64,000 nucleotides of DNA. Origin: Lactuca virosa (taxonomy: Eukaryota > Streptophyta > Magnoliopsida > Asterales > Asteraceae). The translations under genes were made by a program, and so were the position numbers. Below are positions 11,521 to 24,643 of the stretch, one piece after another (within the stretch, counting starts at the first letter, position 1; each line of letters starts with the position of its first letter). Location: the NCBI GenBank assembly GCA_928212115.1, contig CAKMRJ010003334.1, positions 39,081,568 to 39,145,567 on the forward strand, written 5' to 3'. A model generated the notes under the pieces. That model was given only the letters and a program-made list of their open reading frames with translations. It did no database searches and was not told where the DNA came from.

Positions 11521-13374
11521 ACGATACCCAACCATCAATCCACCGACTTACAGGAACCCAAACAACATCCCTCTCAATGCTAACCAAACACAACATGGGT
11601 CATACCCTTCTATCACGAACAATTCCCTTCATAACACATACTGATATCAACATAAAACTAGATGAAAACATGGTCGAACACAACCCGAGAATGAGATGGA
11701 CGGTTACACGCTTGTTCCGAATCGAAGGCTATAACCCAAATGATAATCATGCTAATAATACTAACCACGCGGTCTCATGATATCTTACTCATACCACTTT
11801 CACCCCTCATTACCATAATCGAGGCACTATCACAAAGTACACCCCCGAGGGAAGACACATAACCAACCATGGATCTACTGCACTCTTTTCATCCTCACAA
11901 GCTTACCCAAAGGGTGAAGTACCCACAAATTTAACGAAATGACAAACCTCAACCATTAACAGAAACATCCTCATGAACGACTGATACACGATCCCCCACC
12001 TCGATTGGATCTAAACAGATCTCACCTATACGCAATAGCTCGAGAAAACTGCCAAGATGATCTATAAATACTAGAAAGCTGAACAACGCTACTCCAACAT
12101 CCGAACTTCCTATAACCGAGGATAACTGCCAAGCTTGAGCCTGCTATGAAGCAAAACTCCACACTACAATTGAGGGTAATCATACCCAGAAACAAAATAA
12201 AATATAAAACATACGGAACTTGACGATAGGTTGACACATCCATTGCACTTCAACTGACACAACTCAAAACTTTCGAAGAACCTCCACTTTTGATGATGAA
12301 CGGAATGACCAACGTCCGAGAATGCATTGACAACTAACCTAATAACCTAATACACTACTGAGCAAAACCCATGTGAAACTAAACATACCAAACTCTGAAG
12401 CTGATTTACCGATCAATAATTGCCCACCCTAGAACATGGATAACAATCTATACAACGAGTTGAGGAATCCATCAACACTCGATGCACAACTTGAGCATCC
12501 CAAACACCTCTTGATCTATTCAGCAACATTCCGAGAGGAACCACTGGCTACAACATGCTCCTTATCCAACATTTTCTTGTCGCGAAGACGAATCTTGCAT
12601 TCCTGAACACATACCTTTGGTGATAACTTTCTATACACCTCCATCCTGACCAAATCATGAAATAAAGTTTCTCATACCCAAACCACAAATCCCTAAGACA
12701 CATTCTTCTAAAATTATAAACTTGAACATAGCGATGATATTTTAAGCAAAATAGCAAGTTCTCCCCCACTTAAGGTTCGAAGTACCACCAAATGACGTTG
12801 CAGAAAAACCACATCTCAAACCGGTTTAATCGTATGTGTAGCATCCCCGAATCTTTAGAATATATAACACAACATAAGTTGGTCTTCCAGATAAGGACCA
12901 AGTGAACTCAAAGTTATTTCAGATCTCAGATGGAGACCTCGAAAACCTCCCAATCATAACCGCCTCTAACATCAAAATACCATGTAGATGCACAAACAAT
13001 AATTATGTCCATTAATGACACCAATTCTCCATCTAGAAACAAATGAACTACCACATACCTCGCCTAATTTCCCAACAACGATTCATCGCGAGCATTACTC
13101 ATAAATATAAGAAACATCATTCTCTTAGTCAGGATACATCAGAGACAACAAAATTTGATCTTACTGATTCACTTCCCTTGGTTCCTGAAACAATCAACTA
13201 GTACCTGGCCTAACTAAATTCAAGAAATCAAACCCCTAATCTCATCTCAAGGCAATCATACCACAAAAATCCTTTTGTGCATTCCTATGCTACCATACCT
13301 GTCGACAAAGAAAAACCACAATCTTCTAGACTCATTTCAGAACTACATCCCAACTCTGAAAATCACATGTCTAC

Positions 13375-13415
13375 TCTCTCTCTCTCTCTCTCTCACTCAC
13401 TCTCTCTCTCTCTCA
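13375..13415. repeat. (CT)n microsatellite
   Basis: A CT dinucleotide run is interrupted by CACTCA in the middle. It explains the serine/leucine-rich frames that can be read here. Confidence 0.9.
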
Positions 13416-13618
13416 CCTCCGAATGCAGAAAGTTGGAAGTACATAACCCCTGTCGATGATAGTGACATCCCAATCTATCTACTAATCACTTAACCTCCGA
13501 CTGCAATCCTCGAGTCATTCATCACAATCGCTTCATTCTAGGGTCCCGCAACTCAACTGTCACTACTTGAGAAAGGCCTTCCAAAACTCAAAATTAACTA
13601 CCTCTTATGGTTCTGCAC

Positions 13619-15531
13619 TGTCACATCCCAAAACCAGAACGGCGGAAACAGTCGGGGGTGGAGGACGTCATGTACAGTATCACAACAATGCATAATAGTA
13701 ATCAAAGTACAACAACAACCATTGTATTTACAAAGTTACAAGTTTTACATATGTTTTCAAAACATAATGTTCATGACACCAAAAGTATAAGTTCAAAAGA
13801 TAAGAGTTTAAAGAGCTCCGTCTTCTCAAAAGCGGTGGTGTACTTGTATTATTGTTTCCCTGAGAATACAAGTAGTTTTGGAAAAGTGTCAACAATTAAG
13901 TTGGTGAGTTCATAAGCATGTTTATAACTCAAATTCGTTTTCTCGTTCTTTAATAAAGTAAGCACGTTTTTCCCCAGAAAATCCTATATTTTCTGTTGTA
14001 TTATTCGGTAAGCAAAAGAGTGAAAGTTTCTGTGTTCTTAAGTGGTAAAAATGTAGTTTAGTTTACATAAAACCATAAAGAAAAGGCGATTTCCTATACG
14101 AAAATAATATTCCGTATTTATAATTGTCAAATACTGTGTTATAGTTTTATAAAGATAAAACTATATGAAGTTTTACTTATTCATAAAATAATCATTTTAT
14201 TCAATATCAAAATGTGAGTTATCATAACCATACTTGGTGACCAAGGATCGCCTGAACACGACGTTCTTCAGGCGTCGCAATCAGTAGGACATTTGTCACC
14301 ACAGGTCTGCCGACCTAGCTGTTGCAAGCAGCTCTGGTGTGGAATTGTCAGTCTCGTATAGATCTATACACAAGTGTCGCGCTCTCCCTCGAGGAGACTC
14401 TGGTTATAATTTTAGGACTTGGGGGATACTTATAAAAGTACATGAAGGTTGCCTCACAAATGTTATATTGATGATTATGTATAGAATACTGACAAGTTAT
14501 TTTGTAATAAATACTCAGTAGGTCAGTTTCATAAATTATATAAGATATAGTTTATATGGTTGTTTTCTGATTGTTTTTCTGAAGAATGTTTTCTACTCGT
14601 TTTCCGTTAAGTACTCTATTTGTTTTCTGTTATGTGCTTTAAAATGAATGAGTTCTCTAAACTATACCTATTATAGTTTAAAATGAATGAGTTCTCTAAA
14701 CTATACCTATTATAGTTCTTTTAAAATGAATGAGTTCTCTAAGCATTTCATGTAATATATGTATGTTTTTGGTGAATATAATCACAAATATGATAAGGAA
14801 ATGAACCAATTTGTAAGTTTAACTTACAAATGAGAGTGTTAGAAGCAAAAATGGAAGCTGATTGGAGTTCACGGCCAGAAGAAGGGTTCACGTCCAGAAG
14901 AAGGGTTCACGGCCCAAGAACACTTGGTGTTCTTGAGTTTACGGCCCAAAGGTAGGAAGATTGGAAGTGTTTGTAGGCTGTTTACGAGATCAAAGTGTGC
15001 TTCTTACCAGATTCTAGGTTGAATGAGAATTTTGCATGTTCTTGAGGAGAGAGAGGGGTTTTCGGCCTTTGATACTTGAGAGAGAATGAAAGTGTTTGCG
15101 GTTGAAGTGTGTGAAATGAGGGAAAAATCAGTCATATTTGTATATATACTTAAGAGTCCTCGGCAGTAAACACATCCCGAGGAGATAAGATCCTCGGGTT
15201 CACGGCTGAGAAAGGTTCACGGTTATGCGAGGATCCACGGCCGAAGCATGATCACGGCCCGAAGGCGGTTTATGGTCCGAGCAATGGTTCACGGCCGCAA
15301 ACCGTTCACGGCTCAAGCGAGGTTTGCGGTCCGAAGGAAAGAAAGAATGGTCTTCGGACTTCATGTTTTTTTTACTTCTTAAATTATACAACACTTTTAT
15401 CAAGTGTTTTTAATGTTTCAAATATAATTATTTTAACTTTATTAAAATAATAAATCATTAAGTTTGACTTTTATTTGACGGAAATTTACTTGAGTTGAAT
15501 TTTACAAGAGTAGAAATTTCAGGTTGTCACA
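13619..15531 (-). repeat. solo LTR with perfect TGCAC target-site duplication
   Basis: This 1913-bp LTR reads TGTGACAACC...GGGATGTGACA on the - strand. The 5-bp flanks 13614-13618 and 15532-15536 are both TGCAC. A TATATATA box (about 15141-15150) has a cluster of 'ttcacggcc' words on its upstream side (15180-15345), with more copies downstream (14870-14945). With no interior between the duplications, this is a solo LTR from LTR-LTR recombination. Confidence 0.85.
14641..14745. repeat. ~39-bp tandem repeat, 2.5 copies
   Basis: Units begin AAAATGAATGAGTTCTCTAA and continue 'actatacctattatagtt'. They lie inside the solo LTR. Confidence 0.85.
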
Positions 15532-16828
15532 TGCACCATTGAAACCCAACAGACATGGCCACTATGGCCTAAACAATCACCAGGCCCATCCTCAGCCTGA
15601 ACGACCATACCCGATAAACCGATGATGGCGGAAATACACGGCAACAAATCATGGTGCCAAACCATGCCATCTTCCTTACCCAGTTCCTTAGAATCCCCTA
15701 AATTTCCCTCGAGTCGAGTATGGATCATATGTTTCCAATAGTAGGGGCCCAATACTACCTTCCACACCTATCCATACTTTCCTCAAGAATCATCTCGGAT
15801 CCTCTAATTAACTACTCATGTCCACATCCATCCTATCCATTCTTATACACCCATTCTCAAACTAATACACATCGCTAAACATCGTAAGCCAACCCACTAC
15901 AGCACATCCTAGGCTTTCATAGGTTCCCGACCTCACCCTGCCATCAACTGCTGAAGAACTCTCAATAATGTCACTTAACTACTTCATGAATACAATCACA
16001 TGCCACAAAGCCTATATAATCCTTTGATTAACAGACTCGAACATACAACGGTTAGACTCAAACGAGAGCTGCGCAAAAGAGTCAAATTCGTCACTCTGAG
16101 ATTATTTAACCTTTTCAACATGTGACTTGACATATTCACTTAATAGTTAACTCACATCACTAAGAGTTCCACAAAGCACAAAGCAAGCATCATTCATGCA
16201 GTAACACTCCAATCCACAGAACAAACAAAGGACATCCCCAAGCTCACTTACTACTTACTAACTATGCTAAGAACTTCCAATCTCAGTGTTGGTTTCCCTT
16301 TGCATGCAAATTATACACAATACAAGATCAAATAGACTGGGGAATAAAATACTCTATCCTAAGACCAACCAAACAAGGAACGGGAAATAAGGCCTAATCA
16401 GTCATTCTAGGCCTATATGATCCTAATCGTATACAATTTTTAAAGCATACACTTAGCAATCAATTCTACCAATATAAATTCCAAATCTAGAATAACATCT
16501 AATAATCCTAGGCTACAAGGCACCACATATCAGGCCAATCTATCATGCAATTCCTGAAAGTATCCCTAGCCTCATCCTAGCATGCAAGTATTCATATAAT
16601 ATATCATATCAACATGTATGGGTATTATAGGAATCACTTACTTGAGCTCGAATGTTTGCACTCATCACACCCTCTTTTTCTTTATAAAAATATTTTCAAA
16701 AACTTATTTTCTTTAGAAAAAATCTTTTTAGAAACTTATTTTCATTCAAAAGATTACTAATTCCTCAGTTTCAGATCAGACATACCCGAGAGTGTGCACG
16801 AATCCCTCAAACCAAGGCTCTGATACCC

Positions 16829-17198
16829 TCTCAACAGCCGAAGCTGAATACATTGTTGCTGCAAGTTGTACTTCACAAGTTCTTTGGAGAAATCTAAGCT
16901 TTTGGACTATGGTTATCGATTTCAACAAATTCCAATCTATTGTGACTCTCAAAGTGCCATTGCGATTTCTCACAATCCAATTCAGAACTCCATGACGAAG
17001 CACATCTATATTCGGTACCATTTCATTAAAAATCATGTTTTAAAAGGAAACATCGAACTTATTTTTGTTCCATATGACGATGAAATTGCTGATGTCTTTA
17101 CTAAGGCATTAGAAGAAACCAAATTCAATGGGTTTCTAAATAAAATGGGTATGATGATGCCTGGTCCACAATTTTTCAAAGAGGCTTGTACTCTCTGA
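16829..17198 (+). pseudogene. Copia RNase H C-terminal fragment
   Basis: The fragment begins directly at a junction with the inverted gypsy leader and reads LSTAEAEYIVAASC, the RNase H active-site region of Ty1/copia. A frameshift near 16890 moves the frame. It then continues DYGYRFQQIPIYCDSQSAIA, TKHIYIRYHFIKNHV and IADVFTKALEETKF, the usual end of a copia polyprotein. Everything upstream (gag, integrase, RT) is missing. The bases 17199-17464 show no gene and may be 3' untranslated or LTR remnant. Confidence 0.85.
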
Positions 17199-17464
17199 TG
17201 GAAACATCAGAAAGTGAAATAATTCCGAAGTCAAATTCATTTCTCCTCGGAATAATTTCCTCTCGAAAAATATAGGATCGTTTTACATGTCTTTTTGTCT
17301 AACCTCTTGTAACTCCCGTGTTTCTGGCTAAGCATTAGTAAGACGTTGTAATAGTTAGAGTCAACAATTGTAACCTATTTTAAAGTAATAAAGAGGAATT
17401 ATTTGAATATTATGTGAATTATGTTATTTTATGTGCATTATACTTATTTATAAGATGTAATAAA

Positions 17465-19671
17465 TTAAGAATGAAAAATAAGCATAAAAAATAAAATAAT
17501 AGATTGACCCAGTATATATGAAGAAAGTTGTAGTGGTCGTGACAAGGATTCCTGAACATTGACTAAAGCTCTTAAGTCAAGCATGGCTTTTGGAAAATTA
17601 AGGTTCCCCAACTTACAAGGAACTGAGAAAATCCTTGGATCCTTGCACTTTGGAGGCAAACATTTTTGCAAAATTAAAAAAATATTTTTGCCAGCTTTTA
17701 TAGTTTCTCTAAATTCATATTTTCTTATAAATACATGAATCTTTTAGAAACGTGGCATAACGAGGGATGTGTTTTATAACATCTAAAAGTGGAAGATTTA
17801 CCTCAACCTTGCGAAAAAAATTCCATAATGTCTTCATCCTCTCTTTCACGCTTCATTTTCTTCAATCTTGATGGAAATGGAGGTAAGGGCTTATATTCTT
17901 TCAGATTTGCCTTCACTGGGTGTGGAGTTTCTTTTCTTCCAGCTTTTCAGATTCTTCTTCAACCAACACCTCTTCATATTCCTCCTCTTCTTTTTCAGGC
18001 ACTTTTACATCTTCTTCTTCAACCAGAACTTCTTCAAATTCTTCTTCAGCTTCGTCTGGTTCATATGAGCTTGGGCCTCCATAACTTTTCCCACTTCTTA
18101 AGGAAATAGCACTCACATTGTGCTTTGGATTATTTTATATGTGTCCCGATAACTTTCCTCGAGATTCCATACGACCCATATAAGTGGCAAGTTGACACAC
18201 CTGCTGCTCCAAATTCTTGATACTAGCTCTGGTTTCTGTCTGGAATGTTTGGGTGCTCGTGGCAAGACTCTTCACAATATCTTCTAAGATCATGCTGGAA
18301 CTATTGGGTTGATGATTTGAAGATTGATTCTAACAATTCGAGTTGTGAAAATTTTGTTGTTGGTGATTCTGGAAATTGGGCTAGTAATTTGATTGCTGTT
18401 GAAAACCCGGAGTATGTTGAAAATGCTGTCTTGGCTAAAAATTATTGTTCTGATAAAAATTAGGAGGTTGATTATAAATCTTCTGTTGTTGGTATCCTCC
18501 GACAGCTTTGACTGGAGCAACATCCTCTTGCAATATTAAACACATATTTGTTGGATGTTCGGTCTTCAGGAAGATACCACATTGTTTCTTCACATCGCCT
18601 TTTTCTTTTGTCAGGAGCATAACAGCCTTTATCAGTTCAGATATTTGGGCTTCCATATGAACATTGCTGATTTCCTTGACTCCCCTTTTTTGATCTGGAT
18701 ACCATTCATCTTCGTTTCCGAAATGTTTTGACTCTATCGCCAACTTTTTTATCAACTCTCTGATTTCAGATGGTGTCATATCTCCTAAGGAACCACCACT
18801 GGAAGCATTTATCAGGCGCCTCTCCATGTGTGTCAGACCTTTACAAAATCAATTGTAGAGCTATTAATCATTGATCCCATGTTGTGGGCCCCGAACCAGA
18901 AGTTTCTTGAACCTTTCCCAGTAAATGTGTAAAGCTTTTCTTTTTTCCTTATTTGATCCCAAGGATTTCTTTTCTGAGAGTGGAAACTCGCGTTTCTGTA
19001 AAATACTTCTCTAAGAAAATCTTTGCGAGTTATATCCAATTGGTGATAGAACCATATGGGAGTTCATATAGCCATTCTCTTGCTGAATCTTGAAGTGACA
19101 AGGGAAATGCCCTTAACTTTATCTGATCTTCTGTAACAGTATGCGACTTCATTATTGAACAAACCACATGAAATTCCATGAGGAATTTATGTAGGTCTTC
19201 GTTTTCCAGACCACAGAATGTAGGAAGAAGATGTATCAGCCTAAATTTCAACTCAAAGTTCTGGGCTTCCAGAAAAGTGATGCAGAGGGGTTGCTGATTG
19301 ACTTCTTGAGTCGCCCACTCTCTGAGAGTCTTTTCTACTTCGTATCTGTTCATGGCTGATTCTTCAGATTCGGTTTCTGAATAGTCTGTGGTTTCATATT
19401 TAACAGAAGATGGTGAGGAATATGTTTTATAAGGACTATCAGAAGGTGAAGATGGGGGTACTTTCGGAAAAGACGAAAAAATAGGATCTTGTTCGTTCCA
19501 TAAGGGACTGCCTTGTGGTGTGGCGGTTTCTGGTAGTAGGGAAGATGATGATGAACCAAAGAAACCAGTTGATTGTTTTCTCTTTGTTGCTTCTTTCTTC
19601 AGTTTCCTTGCAGTTATTTTGATTTCTAGATCAAAAGCTAGAGGTGTACCTGAACAAAATTTTTTGGGCAT
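17465..19671 (-). pseudogene. Athila-type gag-protease, several breaks
   Basis: Read leftward from 19671, a 213-aa frame carries the Athila gag N-terminal region (LREWATQEVNQQPLCITF, then LRAFPLSLQDSAREWLYELP). Further gag pieces follow in shifted frames: 18833-19039, 18435-18827 with GGSLGDMTPSEIRELI, and 17913-18116 with AISLRSGK and a run of acidic repeats. The final piece (17465-17671) is the protease start, where the motif expected to be DLGAS reads DLRAL, so two motif residues have changed although the Asp remains. The element stops there, with no RT or 3' LTR. It belongs to the LTR and tRNA-Asp primer site on its right. Confidence 0.85.
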
Positions 19672-19689
19672 ATATTAAAAAGCATCGTG

Positions 19690-19707
19690 TCCCCGACAAC
19701 GACACCA
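19690..19707 (-). other. primer-binding site, tRNA-Asp type (two changes)
   Basis: On the - strand it reads TGGTGTCGTTGTCGGGGA, differing from the canonical Athila primer site by C-to-T changes. It lies three bases from the LTR end at 19711. Confidence 0.8.
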
Positions 19708-19710
19708 ATT

Positions 19711-21432
19711 TGTAAAACCGGTAGTCTCACTCGATTTAAAGAAATAAAAATTTATCACTGCTGGTTGCACTAAAAATATAGCACAGGGAAGCAGGGTCGA
19801 ATCCTCAGGGACAGTCTAACGGTCAATGCCTTTTTGCATCAGGTACATTCTAGTCAATAAAACAGAAATTATAAAAGGGGACTTTTAATTAACTAAAAAA
19901 AACTAAAAGTTGCAGTGAAAATAAACTAAACGAAAATTAATAATAAAAACGATTACAGTTCTGTTGTGACTTTCCTAATCATGCAATCAATTTAGAATGC
20001 GTTCTATCTAAGCCGGTACTGAGAAAAACTAACAAGCTCTAGTATAATCTCTTTTACCTAAATTAGTTAAACAAAACAAGCTCTTTGAATTAACCCTAAC
20101 TTTTCACTATTCAACTAAATAAGCTCTTAATTAAATCAGAAAACCAGCTTTATGACCTGTGTAAAATTCCCAACAATACCCAATACTTCTCACAAGGTCA
20201 GAAGCATAAAGATATCATTTTTACAGTTTATACCAGAGTTAAATCCCAAACACGGAACCAATCTGATACTTGTTACTTTTTACCAGTTGACAAGAACAAT
20301 TATGGATTCTATTAACTGATTAACTAGAATGATAAAAACCCTAGCTAGGTGATTAGACTAACAAGAAATAAAAATCAAACATTCATTAAGCTCAAAAATG
20401 AAAAATCTAGATAGAAACATAAAAAAGAAAACCATATCTGAAAACTAATCACATGAAAAGTACTAGTCTATACAGAACTGGAAACTAAGGTTTTAGCTAG
20501 ACATGGCTAAAAACGAAAATAACTAGTAAAAAGAAATATTTAGTGACAAATCTAGATAAACTACATGTATGAGATGATTCGCAGTCTTCGGATCTTCAGA
20601 AATCGCTGAAAGGATTCAGAAATCATCTTCAGAAGGGTATTTTGCCGTCTGGAATTGTCTAACTATGAATTTGATAATGAGGGTCGTGTTTATATGCGAG
20701 ACGAAAACTTTCGGAGAAAGAAACCAAAAAATGCAATCGCAGGTTGGTTATATGCGATCACATATTTTCCAATTTTTTTTCCAGATTTGCCCCTAAATGA
20801 TGCAGGATGCTATTTTTGACGTTCTCGGGACTTCGGGCCATTTATGCGATCGCATGTATGCTATATGCGATCACAGGTTTTGGGTTTTGTTCTTCAGATG
20901 ACTTTTAGATGACATATTTTGACCCTAGGAAACTTCATGGAAAAATGTGATCGCAGAAAAACATGCGATCACTTATGCGATAACATTTTTTTGGCCTATG
21001 TAATCACATTTTTGTCCTTTTTCACAAACATGAAAGTCGTCAATATTTTGTCTAGTTTTCAGAACCTTTTGAATATCGTCAATCAGAGTTACGGTTAATG
21101 AGATATGGTCAAAAAACTGACAGGGGGTAGTAATCTATCTTCGTATGATCAATTCGATCGAATGTTTCTTGACCAAAACATCTTCCAAGCATTCCTCAAC
21201 ATGCTCCTTCAATTCCAACTCCATTTAGGCTCCAAATATGCATCCAATTGCTCCCAAAGTACTGCTCCACTCGAACTATCTGAAAACAACACAAAAAATG
21301 CTAGCAGTTCGAGAATTCTGATAAAAGACATGAGTTGAACATTATTTAAACAAATGACATGCAAATGTACAAAATATGATGCTAAATGATAATAAAAACT
21401 ACCGTAAAAGATGCATAAAATGTCATCTATCA
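19711..21432 (-). repeat. 5' LTR of the Athila element
   Basis: On the - strand it reads TGATAGATGACA...GGTTTTACA, 1722 bp. It contains many ATGCGATCGCAT-like words (20725-20960) just upstream of a TATATAAA-type box (about 20689-20697). Its right end cuts into an RNase H reading frame at 21433, so the element inserted into the - strand gypsy copy there. No matching 3' LTR is present. Confidence 0.75.
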
Positions 21433-22610
21433 CTCATGTTTAGGTTGGGCTGATTCATTAGGTACCTCATGCTTTTGTGGTATGTGTATATAGTGCATCG
21501 CACTCCATACAAGTAATTCCACCAAATTTTGAGAGCAAATGCCACTGCTCCCAACTCCATATCGTGTGTCATGTAATTAACATCGTGGGGATTAAACTGT
21601 CTTGAGGCATATATGATTACCCGACCTCGCTGGCTGAGGACAACTCTAAAACCCATGATTGATGCATCACAGTAAACTACCATGTAATCAACACTTTTTA
21701 GAAGGGTTAACACTGGAGCTTCACATCACTTTTTGCCTTAACGTTTCAAATGCCAATTGTTGCTCAGGAGCCCAATGAAAAGTAACTCCCTTCTTCGTTA
21801 AACGGGTCATTGGTTTCGCAATCTTGGAAAAATCTTGAATAAATCTTCTATAGTATCCTGCCAATCCTAGAAAACTTCGTATTTTCGAAGGAGTAGTCGG
21901 GATCGACCATTACATTAATGCCTCAATCTTGGCTGGGTCTACTAAAATACCATCTTGGTTGACAAGGTGTCCAAGGAACTGTACCTCTCCTAACCAGAAC
22001 TGGCACCTGGAGAAATTCGCATACAACTTCTCCATTTTTAAAACCTCAAGTATTTCTCTCAGGTGCTCCTTATGCTGCTCTTGAGTTTTTGAAAAGACCA
22101 AAATATCATCGATGGACATGATTACCGATTGATCAGGAATAGGCCTACACACATCAGTTTATTAAATCCATGAATGTGGCGGGTGCATTAGTGCGTCTGA
22201 AAGGCATCACTACAAACTCATAATGGTCGTACCGAGTTCTGAACGTCGTATTTGGTATATATTCATCTCTTACTCGCATCTGGTGGTGTCTTGATCGTAG
22301 ATCAATCTTGGAAGACCACAACGCTCCTTGGATTTGATAAAATAGGTCATCAATCCTTGGTAGCGAGTAACGATTCTTCACCGTGAGTTTGTTAAGTTCC
22401 TTGTAGTCGATGCACATTCTGTGTAACCCATCCTTCTTCTTAACAAACAAAATCGGTGCTCCCCATGGCAAACTACTTGGTCGAATAAATCCTTTGTTCT
22501 TTAACTCTTGAAGATGATTAGACAACTCCTGCATCTCTGGGGGGGTGCAAGATGATAGGGTGTATTGGCTATAGGTGTCGCACCATGAACTAAGTCGATC
22601 ATAAATTCTA
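21433..22610 (-). pseudogene. gypsy RT-RNase H fragment bounded by two insertions
   Basis: From 22610 leftward: an RT N-terminal part (TPPEMQELSNHLQEL, WGAPILFVKKKDG, MCIDYKELNK), the catalytic IDDILVFSK, LGEVQFLGHLVNQDG, a connection region, then RNase H (VYCDASIMGFRVVLSQ, YASRQFNPHDVNY, ELGAVAFALKIW). An extra C in a run near 22545 shifts the frame before TPPEMQEL. Stops occur after FMDLIN and at about 21907-21909. Both ends are cut: the left by the Athila LTR, the right by the gypsy LTR starting at 22611. Confidence 0.9.
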
Positions 22611-24643
22611 TGTAACACCCTGTTTCGGGTCGTTTCTTAATTAGGGGTTATGGACTAAAATTCGATCATGAAAAGGCTTTGGGCTTTGAGAAAGTAAAGT
22701 TGGACCTTATTAAAGGTCGATAACATTGGTTGTGAGGTTTAAGCCCTTGATTCGTAAGCTGGACCCAAAGGGAAGAAAAGGGAAAAGTTATAGATCGAGA
22801 TTCTTGCATGAATTATGGTTTTAGTTCGGTAGGTGATAAGACAAAAGTAATCAAATAGGTTTGTGGGGCTCTTCAATACCTTTATGTGCATATAAAGAAC
22901 ACTGAAAACGGAGTTGAAACGAAGAAGTTATGGTTGTTTAAAGTTGAAATTGAAATTGGGGACTCTTGAATTACACAAGGCGTAACTAAAAGTTATGCAG
23001 GGCGTAACTTAATGATTTTGGATTCAGGTTTAATAAATTATGCAAGGCGTAATCTGGGCAGATCAAAAACCTTAATCTTCAGTTTTGAACCCTATTTAAG
23101 GGATCTAACTTATGAGAAACCCTCTCATTACCATCCTCCATCACCTAAGATTATTCCTTGAGAAACCCTAGCCTCCTCTCACTTGTTTTTTAGCCTTGGC
23201 ATTGTTTATAAGCTTATTTCTCCATTGGAAGGTTGAATCTTGAAGAGAAAAGTGGTGGCAAGGTGTCTAGAAGAAGATTTCAAGTATAGATCCAACAACA
23301 TTTCATGATTCCTCGACCATTGTGAGTAAAAAGCTTCTAACTTGCTCATTGGTGTCATAGATCTAGTTATTTGTCATATTTTTCACTTTTTGGTCATTTT
23401 AGTGCATAAAGTTTAGATCTTGAATGTTTGTGTTGTTGTTATGGATAAAGGTGGAAACTTTATCCATCTAAACATCATAATAACTCAGATCTGAAGGTTA
23501 GAGACCTAGACTTAATGGATTAAGATGAGAAAGATGCATTTTTGGTCCCTTTGAGACCCAAAGACTAGATCTTGGTTGTTTGGACCATCCTAATGGATAA
23601 AGTTGGAAACTTTATCAATTATGGAGATAGTAGGAATCAGATCTGAGCTTTGAGTGAAAGGGCTTAATGTATTAAGTGCTTAAAATAATGTGTGCAAAGG
23701 GACGTCGTATGAGGGGCGTAATCTAGGCTACGCCCAGCGTAGCCTGATTCTTTCCTGTTTTCTGGATAAGACTCTACACCCTACGTAGAGTAAGTTGTGC
23801 ACCACACGTAAGTCAACAAAAGGTTGATCGTTGACTTTTTGACCAGTTTGACTTTTGGTCTACTGTGAGGGGTTGAGGACTTAGAAGAGAAAAATGGTCT
23901 TTTTCCAAAATGAGGATTTATCTTGGTATTTGGAATTGCTAAGTTGGAATATTTACCTTACTTGCTAGTTAGGGTTTGGTTTGTGGATATGTTAGCGGGA
24001 TGGACTTCAACACCAACGGCTTGTGTATGAGATCAATCTGTTACCGATCGAGGTGAGTCTCATCACTGTACTCATGGGTCGAAAGCACAAATGTCTGCCC
24101 ACTAGATTATGTTATGTAGGAAGACTAGGCGGTAACCACTAGAAATTGTATGAAAGAAATGGATATGGCTCCTGACAATTTGTATGCAGAACTAGGGTCT
24201 GGGCCATGTCAATTATATGTAGGGTTCTAGTTGTATTTGTGATGCTTGCATGTAAGACCAGGAGGTGACTCTTGGTACTTGTTTGTAAGACCCGAGATTT
24301 GGCCCCTGACTTGGTAAGGAAAGACCACGATACAAATCATGGCATGACAGTAATTGTAAGACTATGGTTGGCACATAAAATTCTCTATTCTATGTATTTT
24401 TGGGAACTCACTAAGATTTGTGCTTATGGTTTCATGGTTATGGTTATAGATACTTCTGGTTCCAAAGGAAAGGGCTCGGAGTGACTACACAACATGCCCC
24501 CGAGTTTTCCGCATTGGTTATTTGTCATTTTTACTCTGATGTTTGATTGATATATTCACTTTGATTGGTTTTGGATGAGCTCATCTATATGTTTTAATGT
24601 TTTTAAAAATGAAAATTTTACTATGAATTTTTGGGTCATTACA
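22611..24643 (+). repeat. 5' LTR of gypsy element C
   Basis: This 2033-bp LTR runs from TGTAACACCC to TCATTACA. It carries 'ggcgtaac' words (22975-23055) followed by TATTTAAG (23093-23100), and a second group of ACGCCCAGCGTAG-type words at 23700-23830. It inserted into the RT copy on its left. The inserted 5' LTR is followed by a primer site and gag. Confidence 0.85.

Larger units (their letters stand above)
11521..16829 (-). mobile_element. truncated gypsy derivative on -, without coding domains
   Basis: Read leftward, the segment begins at 16829 with a tRNA-iMet primer site lacking its first base. It continues through the same leader as elements A and C ('ggaaagtatggatagg', 'gtagtattgggcccc') to about 15537, and is split by the solo LTR at 13619-15531. 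The rest (11521-13613) has no recognisable gag or pol. It contains a purine-rich 'agtgggggagaac' stretch on the - strand near 12770 and a (CT)n run at 13375-13420. I infer a non-autonomous or internally deleted relative of element A. Confidence 0.55.

Noticed and set aside
17868..18109. Phe/Leu-rich + strand frames as membrane proteins
   Set aside because: They are the antisense of the acidic Glu-rich part of the Athila gag on the - strand.
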